Source: Holophagaceae bacterium UBA1801
Lineage (GTDB): Bacteria > Acidobacteriota > Holophagae > Holophagales > Holophagaceae
Assembly: GCA_002319925.1 (NCBI GenBank)
Contig: DCFP01000089.1
Coordinates: 1-17,572 of the forward strand
Length of the DNA stretch: 17,572 nt
Direction of reading: 5' to 3'
Position numbers and translations under genes: made by a program
Shown: positions 1 through 5,664 of the stretch, piece after piece
How the letters are laid out: each line of letters starts with the position of its first letter
Numbering within the stretch: the stretch's first letter is position 1
Notes under the pieces: generated by a model
The model's input: only the letters and a program-made list of their open reading frames with translations
Told to the model about the DNA's origin: nothing
The model's database searches: none

Positions 1-360
1 CGGGTCTACAACTTCCAGCGCATCTTCAACATCCGCATGGGCAAGGGCCTGCGCCTCCACGACCACGCACCCTACCGCTCCCAGGGCCCGGTGACCAAGG
101 AGGAATACGAGTCCCGCATCGAGCGCTACGAGAAGGAACTGCGCGACATCGTGGGCGTCGATCCCTCCGCCATGACCCTCGATGAGAAGATGGCCGCCAC
201 GCGCAAATACCGCATCGAACGTTACGAAAAGCTGGTGGACAGCGTTTACACGCGGCGCGGTTGGACCCTCGACGGCGTGCCCACCCAGGCTAGACTGAAG
301 GAACTCGGGCTGGACATCTTCCCCGAGGTGATGGAAATCTCGAAGACCCACGGTGGCTGA
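1..360 (+). CDS. Aldehyde:ferredoxin oxidoreductase, C-terminal end (partial)
   Basis: The frame is open from the first base and ends at TGA 358-360, giving the last 119 residues of a larger protein. The pattern N-x-R-x-G near the start, then D-H-A-P-Y-R, a charged helix with repeated R-Y-E-K, and the tail R-G-W-x-L-D-G-V-P-T followed by L-K-E-L-G-L is typical of the C-terminal domain of tungsten-containing aldehyde:ferredoxin oxidoreductases. These cytoplasmic enzymes oxidise aldehydes to carboxylates with ferredoxin using a bis-tungstopterin cofactor and one [4Fe-4S] cluster. The pterin and cluster residues lie in the missing upstream part. A MoaD/ThiS-like gene starts two bases after the stop, an arrangement that fits cofactor supply. 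The subfamily and substrate cannot be told from this fragment. Confidence 0.85.
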   Translation, partial: RVYNFQRIFNIRMGKGLRLHDHAPYRSQGPVTKEEYESRIERYEKELRDIVGVDPSAMTLDEKMAATRKYRIERYEKLVDSVYTRRGWTLDGVPTQARLKELGLDIFPEVMEISKTHGG

Positions 361-362
361 GC

Positions 363-560
363 ATGATCCAGGTAAACGGTGATCCCCTCGAATGGAAGGA
401 CGGCATGACCGTCCGGGACGTGCTGACCGCCAAGCGGTTCATCTTCCCCATGCTGGTGATCACCGTGAATGACGCTGTCATCGACCGCAAGAACTACGAC
501 ACGACCGTCATTCCAGAAGGCGCCGACGTCAAGGTCGTCCACCTCATGAGCGGCGGCTGA
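363..560 (+). CDS. MoaD/ThiS-family sulfur carrier protein
   Basis: This 65-residue protein has the beta-grasp pattern of MoaD/ThiS proteins: an N-terminal M-I-Q-V-N-G strand, a T-V-R-D-V-L helix start, a central V-I-T-V-N-D strand, and a C-terminal G-A-D-V-K-V-V-H-L-M-S-G-G. The terminal Gly-Gly is the feature that is adenylated and thiocarboxylated so the protein can donate sulfur. MoaD provides sulfur for the molybdopterin/tungstopterin dithiolene; ThiS does so for thiazole. The ATG lies two bases after the stop of the aldehyde:ferredoxin oxidoreductase gene, so the two are almost certainly co-transcribed and translationally coupled. That context favours a role in the tungsten cofactor over thiamine synthesis. 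No MoaE, ThiG or activating E1 enzyme is in view. Confidence 0.85.
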   Translation: MIQVNGDPLEWKDGMTVRDVLTAKRFIFPMLVITVNDAVIDRKNYDTTVIPEGADVKVVHLMSGG

Positions 561-579
561 AGGTTGCGCTGGTCCTACG

Positions 580-610
580 GAACAGGGCGGCCGCCGAGGC
601 CGCCCTGTTC
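580..610. terminator. Hairpin between convergent genes, possible bidirectional terminator
   Basis: Bases 580-592 and 598-610 form a perfect 13-bp GC-rich inverted repeat (arm GAACAGGGCGGCC) around a 5-base loop. It begins 19 bases after the MoaD-like stop and ends one base before the stop codon of the convergent hydrolase gene. Neither side has a T-tract, so it is not a classical intrinsic terminator. It may halt transcription inefficiently from both sides, or protect 3' ends. Confidence 0.6.
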
Positions 611-611
611 G

Positions 612-1403
612 TCAAGGCAGTAAGTATTTCCTCAGAAACGCCTCTGTGGCCGTCCAGTAGCGCTCTGCCAGCGGATTGGGAACAGGATTTGCCTCGCTCC
701 CAAGGTTGTGCCAAAGGACCGAGGATCCATGGAGGCTTGCGTTGGCCTCCGGCAGGAAGGAGGCTTTCTGCGGCGAAGGTATGGCTTCGTACATCCGTTT
801 CCAGGAATACCCTTCCTGGGGACCCGATGTGATGAAGACCGGAATTGCCGTAATTTTGGCCGCCTCACCCGTGATCCACGAGTCGGGTCTCACCCCGGGG
901 AAATACTCACCGGGCGAGAAAGCCAGGACGCCATCCAGTGGACTGGGCTGAGCGGCCGCCAAGTGGATCGCAAGCGAAGCGGAATACGAACTGCCCCAAG
1001 CGATCAGCTTGCCCTTGGCGCAGGTCTCCCTTGCGAATTGCAGGGCCGCGGAGAGGTCCGGGAGCGCATCCAGGTAACGATAGATTGGCTTTCCGGCCGC
1101 TTCCGCCGCCTCGGCGGTGGCGTTTTTCACGCCCATTGCCTCGCCACCGGAACGGGCGTCCAGGGCGAGACAGTTGAATCCCAGAGCATTCAGTCGGGGT
1201 GCGATCTCGCGATACTCGCCCCGGCTGTACCCGGCTTGATGGAAGAGCACAATGAAGGGAGTCGAGGCATCCTTCTTGGCCAGGTAGAGGTCCGCCGTGC
1301 ATGTCACCCCATCCCTGGAAGGAAACGTGACCTGGACCGGAGCCGCAGCCATGCACGCCAGGGAGAGAGTGCCGAAAACGTGAACCAGGGCTTTCCGCAG
1401 CAT
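612..1403 (-). CDS. Exported alpha/beta hydrolase (dienelactone hydrolase-like)
   Basis: A 263-residue protein with a hydrophobic N-terminal signal sequence (about residues 1-21, likely cleaved near A-A-A-P). The mature part shows an alpha/beta hydrolase fold: the strand F-I-V-L-F-H-Q-A-G at 50-58, the nucleophile elbow G-S-S-Y-S at 137-141 with Ser139 as probable nucleophile, and a late His225 in L-H-G-S as probable catalytic base. The substrate cannot be predicted; esterase or peptidase-type activity in the periplasm is likely. I chose ATG 1403 because GGAGG stands five bases upstream; a GTG two codons earlier overlaps that site. It lies 66 bases downstream of the AraC-type regulator on the same strand, so the regulator may be co-transcribed with it. 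C17 is not in a good lipobox. Confidence 0.8.
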   Translation of the reverse strand: MLRKALVHVFGTLSLACMAAAPVQVTFPSRDGVTCTADLYLAKKDASTPFIVLFHQAGYSRGEYREIAPRLNALGFNCLALDARSGGEAMGVKNATAEAAEAAGKPIYRYLDALPDLSAALQFARETCAKGKLIAWGSSYSASLAIHLAAAQPSPLDGVLAFSPGEYFPGVRPDSWITGEAAKITAIPVFITSGPQEGYSWKRMYEAIPSPQKASFLPEANASLHGSSVLWHNLGSEANPVPNPLAERYWTATEAFLRKYLLP

Positions 1404-1469
1404 ATCCACCTCCAGGTCCCAGCAGCCTAGCTCGCCCCGGCGTCGGGGTATCGTGGAAATGCGACACGA

Positions 1470-2207
1470 TCAGAAGGCGCTGGGGAGCCGGCCGCTGAGT
1501 TCTTTGATGTCGTTGATGAAGTGGGTCTGGTCCGCATAGCCACATCCATAGGCTATCCGCCCGAGGCTTACCCCGGCAGGCCGGCGACGCAAATGATCCA
1601 GGGCGTGCTGGAAGCGAAGGTTGCGGATGAAGCGCTTGGGTGCGAGTCCGACCTGCTCCAGAAAGATCCGTTCCAGGGTCCGGGTGCTAAGGCCCATATC
1701 TCTGGCGAGTTCCATCACGGTGATCCGCCCATGAGTCCCCTCCACTCGGGCGATCGCCTGCGTGCAGCGCCGGTCCTGGCAGAGGAAATCCAGCCGGACA
1801 CCGCGCAAAGCCGCTTCCAGGATCTCCCGTCTGGCCTCAAGGCTTCGTGCGGCTCGCAGGCACTCGCCCCATTCATCGGCGGAGCGCCCCAGCACCGAGG
1901 GCAGATCCAGCTCGGTCTGATCCACCAGATCGGCGGGGCGAAGTCCGAGCAGGCTGGGCAGCCGGCCCGGGCGGAACCGGATGAAGAAAAAGTCCCGGGC
2001 ATCCGTGACGGAAAGCTGCAGGGCTCTCGTACTCGGTCCACCGGCGAGGATGCGGCAATTGCGTTCCGAGATGCCAAATCCCAGCGCGAAGTGAGCATCA
2101 GGCAGGATCTCCAAGGGACTCTCGCCAGTTCCGCCCTTCCCGCGCAGCTGCCAGTAAGTCTCGACGACCTCACCGAGGGCTCCAGCGGCGGTTCGTTCGA
2201 CGGTCAT
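1470..2207 (-). CDS. AraC-family transcriptional regulator
   Basis: The C-terminal third carries two helix-turn-helix units typical of AraC/XylS regulators: I-T-V-M-E-L-A-R-D-M-G-L-S-T-R-T-L-E-R-I-F followed by I-A-Y-G-C-G-Y-A-D-Q-T-H-F-I-N-D, ending with a G-R-L-P-S-A-F tail in place of the usual G-x-S-P-x-x-F. The N-terminal part (about 150 residues, with V-V-E-T-Y-W-Q-L, L-P-D-A-H-F and F-F-I-R-F-R-P-G) resembles the AraC sensor domain class of the DUF6597 type, whose ligands are mostly unknown. I prefer ATG 2207 (245 residues), preceded by GGGAA; an in-frame GTG at 2246 would add 13 residues but lacks a ribosome-binding site. It is divergent from atpZ with 58 bases between the starts, and may regulate the exported hydrolase downstream. 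Confidence 0.88.
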   Translation of the reverse strand: MTVERTAAGALGEVVETYWQLRGKGGTGESPLEILPDAHFALGFGISERNCRILAGGPSTRALQLSVTDARDFFFIRFRPGRLPSLLGLRPADLVDQTELDLPSVLGRSADEWGECLRAARSLEARREILEAALRGVRLDFLCQDRRCTQAIARVEGTHGRITVMELARDMGLSTRTLERIFLEQVGLAPKRFIRNLRFQHALDHLRRRPAGVSLGRIAYGCGYADQTHFINDIKELSGRLPSAF

Positions 2208-2265
2208 CGCGATTCCCAGATCTGTAGAGGGTATCCTGATTCCCACTGACTATTCGGCCTTCGTC

Positions 2266-2544
2266 ATGCCCCTGCGCCTCCGACCCAAGAATGCAGATCC
2301 CCAAGAGCGTGCACTCTGGGGCGATCTCATGTCCCTGGGCCTGGTCTTCCCCATCGCCATCGCCTTGGGCTTCTTCGGCGGCCGGTGGATCGGCGGCTGG
2401 TTCGGCCACGCGCAGGTGGGCCAGTGGATCGGCCTGACCTACGGCATCGCCACAGGGTTCTGGGAGCTCTACAAAGTCACGCAGAAACTGGATCGCATGG
2501 ACCAGCAGAATCAGGACAAGCAGGACCCGAAGGACAAATCGTGA
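2266..2544 (+). CDS. atpZ: AtpZ-like F0F1-ATPase accessory subunit
   Basis: A 92-residue protein with a short charged N-terminus, two predicted transmembrane helices (about residues 22-42 and 50-66) separated by a glycine-rich turn, and a very polar Asp/Gln/Lys-rich tail. The pattern G-x-x-x-P-I-A-I-A-L-G-F-F-G-G-R-W-I-G and the position ahead of an AtpI-like gene and atpB match the AtpZ/AtpI small-protein family (PF09527). AtpZ and AtpI have been linked to magnesium or calcium transport and to ATP synthase assembly. No clear Shine-Dalgarno sequence precedes ATG 2266. Its last four bases overlap the next start (GTGA), so the two genes are translationally coupled. Confidence 0.82.
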   Translation: MPLRLRPKNADPQERALWGDLMSLGLVFPIAIALGFFGGRWIGGWFGHAQVGQWIGLTYGIATGFWELYKVTQKLDRMDQQNQDKQDPKDKS

Positions 2545-2933
2545 CGAGCTACACTGATGCGGGAAGCGGCCATCTGGTGTGGATTGGGCGATTCCAGTGG
2601 ATCCTTCTGGGCGCCGGTCTTTTCCTATGGCGACTCGACTCCTGGCGGGCTTCGCTGATCTTCGGCGTGGGCGGTCTCACGAGCCTCGTCTTCTGGTACG
2701 CGCACCGCTGGCTCGTGGGCCGCATGCTCACACCCTCCGTGCGCCGCCGCTGGTTCTATGGCGTCCTTGGCCTGGCCAAGCTGGCGTTGATCGCACTGGT
2801 GCTGCATGCGATCATGGTTAGCTTTCCGGCGGAAATACTGCCTTTAATAGTCGGTATTTTGCTGTTCGTCGGGGGGATCCTGCTGGAGGCCGCGCGCTTA
2901 GTCGTCCGCTCCAGGACCCAGGACCACGAATGA
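2541..2933 (+). CDS. atpI: AtpI-like ATP synthase accessory membrane protein
   Basis: A 130-residue hydrophobic protein with four predicted membrane helices (about residues 14-29, 32-54, 66-86 and 92-113), ending in a basic/acidic cytoplasmic tail. Size, topology and position before atpB fit ATP synthase protein I (PF03899), thought to assist c-ring assembly. Sequence conservation in this family is low, so assignment leans on context. I place the start at GTG 2541, overlapping the atpZ stop by four bases. The same frame stays open back to an ATG at 2385, but that stretch is out-of-frame translation of atpZ. The atpB start follows 20 bases after the stop. Confidence 0.78.
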   Translation: MTSYTDAGSGHLVWIGRFQWILLGAGLFLWRLDSWRASLIFGVGGLTSLVFWYAHRWLVGRMLTPSVRRRWFYGVLGLAKLALIALVLHAIMVSFPAEILPLIVGILLFVGGILLEAARLVVRSRTQDHE

Positions 2934-2953
2934 TTCCGGTTAGAGGTTGATCC

Positions 2954-3685
2954 ATGGAACACCATCCTTCAGCGCTCTCCATGTTCCTCACGTGGCTGCT
3001 GCACCTTCCCAAGGTGTCGGATCCCGGTTTCGCCCATGGTGAAGGCCTCTCTATCCTGGAGCGCTATGACCACCTCTTTGCCGCGGTGCTGGCCGCCCTG
3101 GTGACCTTGCTCATCGTGTGGATGATCCGGCGGAAGATGGCTGTCATCCCCGGTCCCCTGCAGCAGGTCATGGAGTACGCCATCAACTTCCTGCGGGAGA
3201 TGCTCTCGGACAACATTGCTCACCATTCAGAAAAGCATCTTCCCCTGGTCGGGACCATCGGCCTCTTCGTGCTCCTCAACAACCTCTTCGGCCTTGTTCC
3301 GGGCATGCCCTCGGGCACCAGCAACTGGAACGTGACCCTCGGCTGCGCCCTCGTGGTCTTCGGCTACTACAACTACCAGGGCATGAAGGAACACGGCGTG
3401 GGCAAGTATCTCGGCCACTTCGCCGGACCGGTCTGGTTCCTCTGGATCCTCATGTGGCCCCTCGAGATCCTGGGTCTGTTCTCCCGCATCCTGAGCCACT
3501 CCCTGCGCCTCTTCGGCAACATCGCTGGCGAGCATGTGGTCTCCCTCATTTTCTTCGGCCTGATGCCCTTCCTGCTCCCGGTGCCCATGATGCTGATGGG
3601 CCTCTTTTTCGGGCTCATCCAGGCCTTCGTCTTCGTCATGCTGACGGTGATCTACATCTCCGGCGCCGTCGCCCACGAACACTGA
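2954..3685 (+). CDS. atpB: ATP synthase F0 subunit a
   Basis: This 243-residue multi-helix membrane protein is subunit a of the F-type ATP synthase, which forms the two proton half-channels against the c-ring. The hallmark helix is H-S-L-R-L-F-G-N-I-A-G-E-H, in which Arg185 corresponds to the essential Arg210 of the E. coli protein and Glu193 sits in the conserved G-E position. Other family features are L-N-N-L-F-G-L-V-P-G (108-117) and the W-P-L-E-I-L-G motif (168-174). Length is a little short of the E. coli protein (271), mostly at the N-terminus. GAGG stands 7-8 bases before the ATG. It follows atpI in an apparent operon and precedes atpE by 60 bases. Confidence 0.97.
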   Translation: MEHHPSALSMFLTWLLHLPKVSDPGFAHGEGLSILERYDHLFAAVLAALVTLLIVWMIRRKMAVIPGPLQQVMEYAINFLREMLSDNIAHHSEKHLPLVGTIGLFVLLNNLFGLVPGMPSGTSNWNVTLGCALVVFGYYNYQGMKEHGVGKYLGHFAGPVWFLWILMWPLEILGLFSRILSHSLRLFGNIAGEHVVSLIFFGLMPFLLPVPMMLMGLFFGLIQAFVFVMLTVIYISGAVAHEH

Positions 3686-3745
3686 TTCCGTTCACTGCGG
3701 ATATCGGGATTCCGAACCCCGTGTCCCCTTTTTCCGAGGTTTCCC

Positions 3746-4042
3746 ATGAAGAAGTTCTTTACCACCGCCTTCCTCTTCACTTTGGCCGTGGCCGCTTTCG
3801 CAGCGGACGGCGGCAACAACACCGGTGACTTGTTCAAGGGCCAGTTCCTGGCTCACCTCTCCCTCGCCATCGCGGCCGCCGGCTGCGGTCTGGCCCAGGG
3901 CAAGGCCGTGGTCGCCGCCTGCGAAGGCATCGCCCGCAATCCCCAGGCCGCCGGCAACATCCGCACGACCATGATCATCGGTCTGGCCCTCATCGAAGCC
4001 CTCGTGATCTACGTCCTCGTGGCCGCCTTCGCTCTTCACTAG
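3746..4042 (+). CDS. atpE: ATP synthase F0 subunit c, with signal-like N-terminus
   Basis: A 98-residue c-subunit hairpin that builds the rotor ring. Helix 1 is glycine/alanine rich (about 35-56), the polar loop is A-R-N-P-Q (63-67), and helix 2 holds the ion-binding carboxylate Glu84 in L-I-E-A-L. Aligned without gaps to the Na+-binding c subunit of Ilyobacter tartaricus, Gln51 matches its Gln32, but its Ser66 is replaced by Ala85. A sodium ligand is therefore missing and proton coupling is more likely. The first 20 residues (two lysines, a hydrophobic run, then A-F-A-A-D) look like a cleavable signal peptide, as described for Aquifex aeolicus subunit c. The ribosome-binding site GAGG is 6 bases before the ATG. 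A strong terminator follows. Confidence 0.96.
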   Translation: MKKFFTTAFLFTLAVAAFAADGGNNTGDLFKGQFLAHLSLAIAAAGCGLAQGKAVVAACEGIARNPQAAGNIRTTMIIGLALIEALVIYVLVAAFALH

Positions 4043-4064
4043 GCCATAGAAAGTTGGTTTGCCC

Positions 4065-4096
4065 AAAAAGGGGTGCCTCCAAGGCGCCCCTTTTTT
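4065..4096 (+). terminator. Intrinsic terminator after atpE
   Basis: An 8-bp stem (4070-4077 with 4083-4090, including one T-G wobble) closes on a 5-base loop and is followed by six T residues (4091-4096); five A residues precede it. This is a textbook rho-independent terminator 22 bases after the atpE stop. It ends only 15 bases before the start codon of the next gene on the same strand. Confidence 0.93.
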
Positions 4097-4111
4097 CAGG
4101 ATGAAGACGAA

Positions 4112-5311
4112 ATGCCGATCAAGCTGTTAGAGCCTATGCTGAAACATCCGCTGTTTCCCCTGCCCCCCGAAGTCACGAAGGTGATCCTGGGTGGGGGCTC
4201 GCTCATCGACCAGCCGGGCGTCCAGCTTCCCTCCCTGGCCCTGGCCCGGGACTTCGCCTTGAATTACGGCTACGACGTGGATATCCCCACCCAGCGGGCC
4301 CACCTGGTCAACGTCTTCGAGGATGCCCTCGCCTTCATGGAGGAAGTGATCCTGGAAGGAATGGAGCTGCATCTGCCCCCGGAGTTCTTCGATCTCCAGA
4401 ACCCTATGGATCTGCTCGTCTGGGCTTCTAAGCGCCCCATGGATCTCCGGGCCCGCTGGAGTTGCGCGCTGCTGCGGGTCATGCACACCCTGATCCATCT
4501 CGACAACAACGTCTACCTTCGCTTCCTCCCTGAGATTCAACAGCAAATTTTCGATCGCTACGAGCGGTACCTCGTGCCAACTTCCAATGGCGGCTGGATG
4601 CTGAAGGGGCAGTACGAAGTGCCGCTACTGGCCGTCAAGCGCAAGGAGAGCAAGGATCGTGTCTCCATGCTGCTCAAGCTCCTCCACAAACCGGAGAACG
4701 TGGCAGAGACGATCTACGATCAGATCGGCATCCGGCTCGTCGCGGAGGACCTGCTGGGCGTGCTGGCGACCATCCGGTTCCTCATCGACCACCACGTGCT
4801 CATGGCCACCCACATCAAGCCTTCCCGCACCCGGAACCTGATGGTGGATCTGGCCGCGCTGGAGCGGTGGATGACCCAACTCCCGTCCGGATTCACGTTC
4901 GACCAGCTGGAGCCGAAAGAAAAAAAGGAGATTCTTTCCGCTTTGACCCTCAAGATCGAACAGCCGGAGATCAATCCCTTCTCCAGCAGCAGCTATTCCG
5001 CCGTACAGTTCACCGCCCAGACCTTGATCCGGCTGCCTAGTCCGGCCGTTTCAGCCCTCGAAGAGATCCAGACCCGGCTGCAGACCATGGGAAAACCCGA
5101 AATCGGTGACCTGTTGCACATTCCAGAGTTGATCCAGGAACAGGACGAGTTTACTTTCTTCTTTGCACACGAAGTACAAGTGATGGAACGAACGGGATTC
5201 AAGAGTATATTGTCTGGACCGGCCTCTCATGCTGAGTACAAGCTTAGGCAGAAGGAAGCCGCCCGGAGACGTGTCTTGCAAGGTATCGCGGCGCAGGAGG
5301 CCCCATGTTGA
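4112..5311 (+). CDS. Divergent RelA/SpoT-synthetase-like nucleotidyltransferase (putative)
   Basis: I do not know a named function for this 399-residue soluble protein. Its second half resembles the (p)ppGpp synthetase fold. Compared from memory with the Streptococcus Rel enzyme, Lys181, Ser185 and Lys189 reproduce the K-x3-S-x3-K spacing of the ATP-binding segment. Asp203 in D-Q-I-G-I-R-L-V matches the metal-binding Asp of D-L-I-A-I-R; Tyr295 in S-Y-S-A-V-Q matches the guanine-stacking Tyr; Glu354 in H-E-V-Q-V matches the catalytic Glu of E-I-Q-I-R-T. The first Arg of the usual R-x-K motif is Glu179 here, the His after the Tyr is Gln, and there are insertions before and after Tyr295. The first 165 residues are unassigned, with H125-x3-H129-x-D131. 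Start ATG 4112 has AGGA nine bases upstream; a GTG at 4073 lies inside the terminator. Its 3' end overlaps the STAS gene by seven bases. Confidence 0.6.
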   Translation: MPIKLLEPMLKHPLFPLPPEVTKVILGGGSLIDQPGVQLPSLALARDFALNYGYDVDIPTQRAHLVNVFEDALAFMEEVILEGMELHLPPEFFDLQNPMDLLVWASKRPMDLRARWSCALLRVMHTLIHLDNNVYLRFLPEIQQQIFDRYERYLVPTSNGGWMLKGQYEVPLLAVKRKESKDRVSMLLKLLHKPENVAETIYDQIGIRLVAEDLLGVLATIRFLIDHHVLMATHIKPSRTRNLMVDLAALERWMTQLPSGFTFDQLEPKEKKEILSALTLKIEQPEINPFSSSSYSAVQFTAQTLIRLPSPAVSALEEIQTRLQTMGKPEIGDLLHIPELIQEQDEFTFFFAHEVQVMERTGFKSILSGPASHAEYKLRQKEAARRRVLQGIAAQEAPC

Positions 5312-5643
5312 ACATCCAGACCCGTCAGGAAGGCAACGCCTCGGTGGTGACCATTCAAGGAAAGGTCAACTTCGAGGTCACGGCCCAACTGAGAGACGTC
5401 ATCCGTGACACGGTGACCACCCAGCAGCCCAAGCTCCTGGTCATCAATCTCGAGGGTGTGAATTTCATCGATTCTTCAGGACTCGGCCTGCTGGTGGCCG
5501 CGCGCAACAGCGTGGACAAGAACAACGGCAAGCTCCATCTCTGCGGTCTGCCGCCTCAGGTCAAGAAGACCTTCGATCAGACCAATCTGACGAACTATTT
5601 CTCGATCTTCGCCACGGAGCAGGACGCTCTGCGCGGAGCCTGA
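5305..5643 (+). CDS. STAS-domain anti-sigma factor antagonist
   Basis: A 112-residue single STAS domain like SpoIIAA/RsbV. The core I-N-L-E-G-V-N-F-I-D-S-S-G-L-G-L-L holds the D-S-S-G site; Ser57, the first serine, is the expected phosphorylation point. In partner-switching systems the unphosphorylated form binds an anti-sigma kinase and so frees a sigma factor or another target. The start overlaps the stop of the upstream gene by seven bases, with AGGAGG four bases before the ATG, indicating translational coupling. The next gene encodes a PP2C phosphatase of the type that dephosphorylates such proteins. No RsbW/SpoIIAB-like kinase is in this window, so the switch partner must lie elsewhere. 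Confidence 0.93.
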   Translation: MLNIQTRQEGNASVVTIQGKVNFEVTAQLRDVIRDTVTTQQPKLLVINLEGVNFIDSSGLGLLVAARNSVDKNNGKLHLCGLPPQVKKTFDQTNLTNYFSIFATEQDALRGA

Positions 5644-5664
5644 TCCGCTCATAAAGGCCTCCCC

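Noticed and set aside
1350..1403. Lipoprotein signal on the exported hydrolase (Cys17)
   Set aside because: The residues before the cysteine (S-L-A) do not fit the lipobox, which needs Leu/Val/Ile at -3; an ordinary signal peptide with cleavage after A-A-A is more likely.
2385..2540. Longer start for the AtpI-like gene at 2385
   Set aside because: The added residues are arginine/proline-rich out-of-frame translation of atpZ; the GTG at 2541 with four-base overlap explains the coupling.
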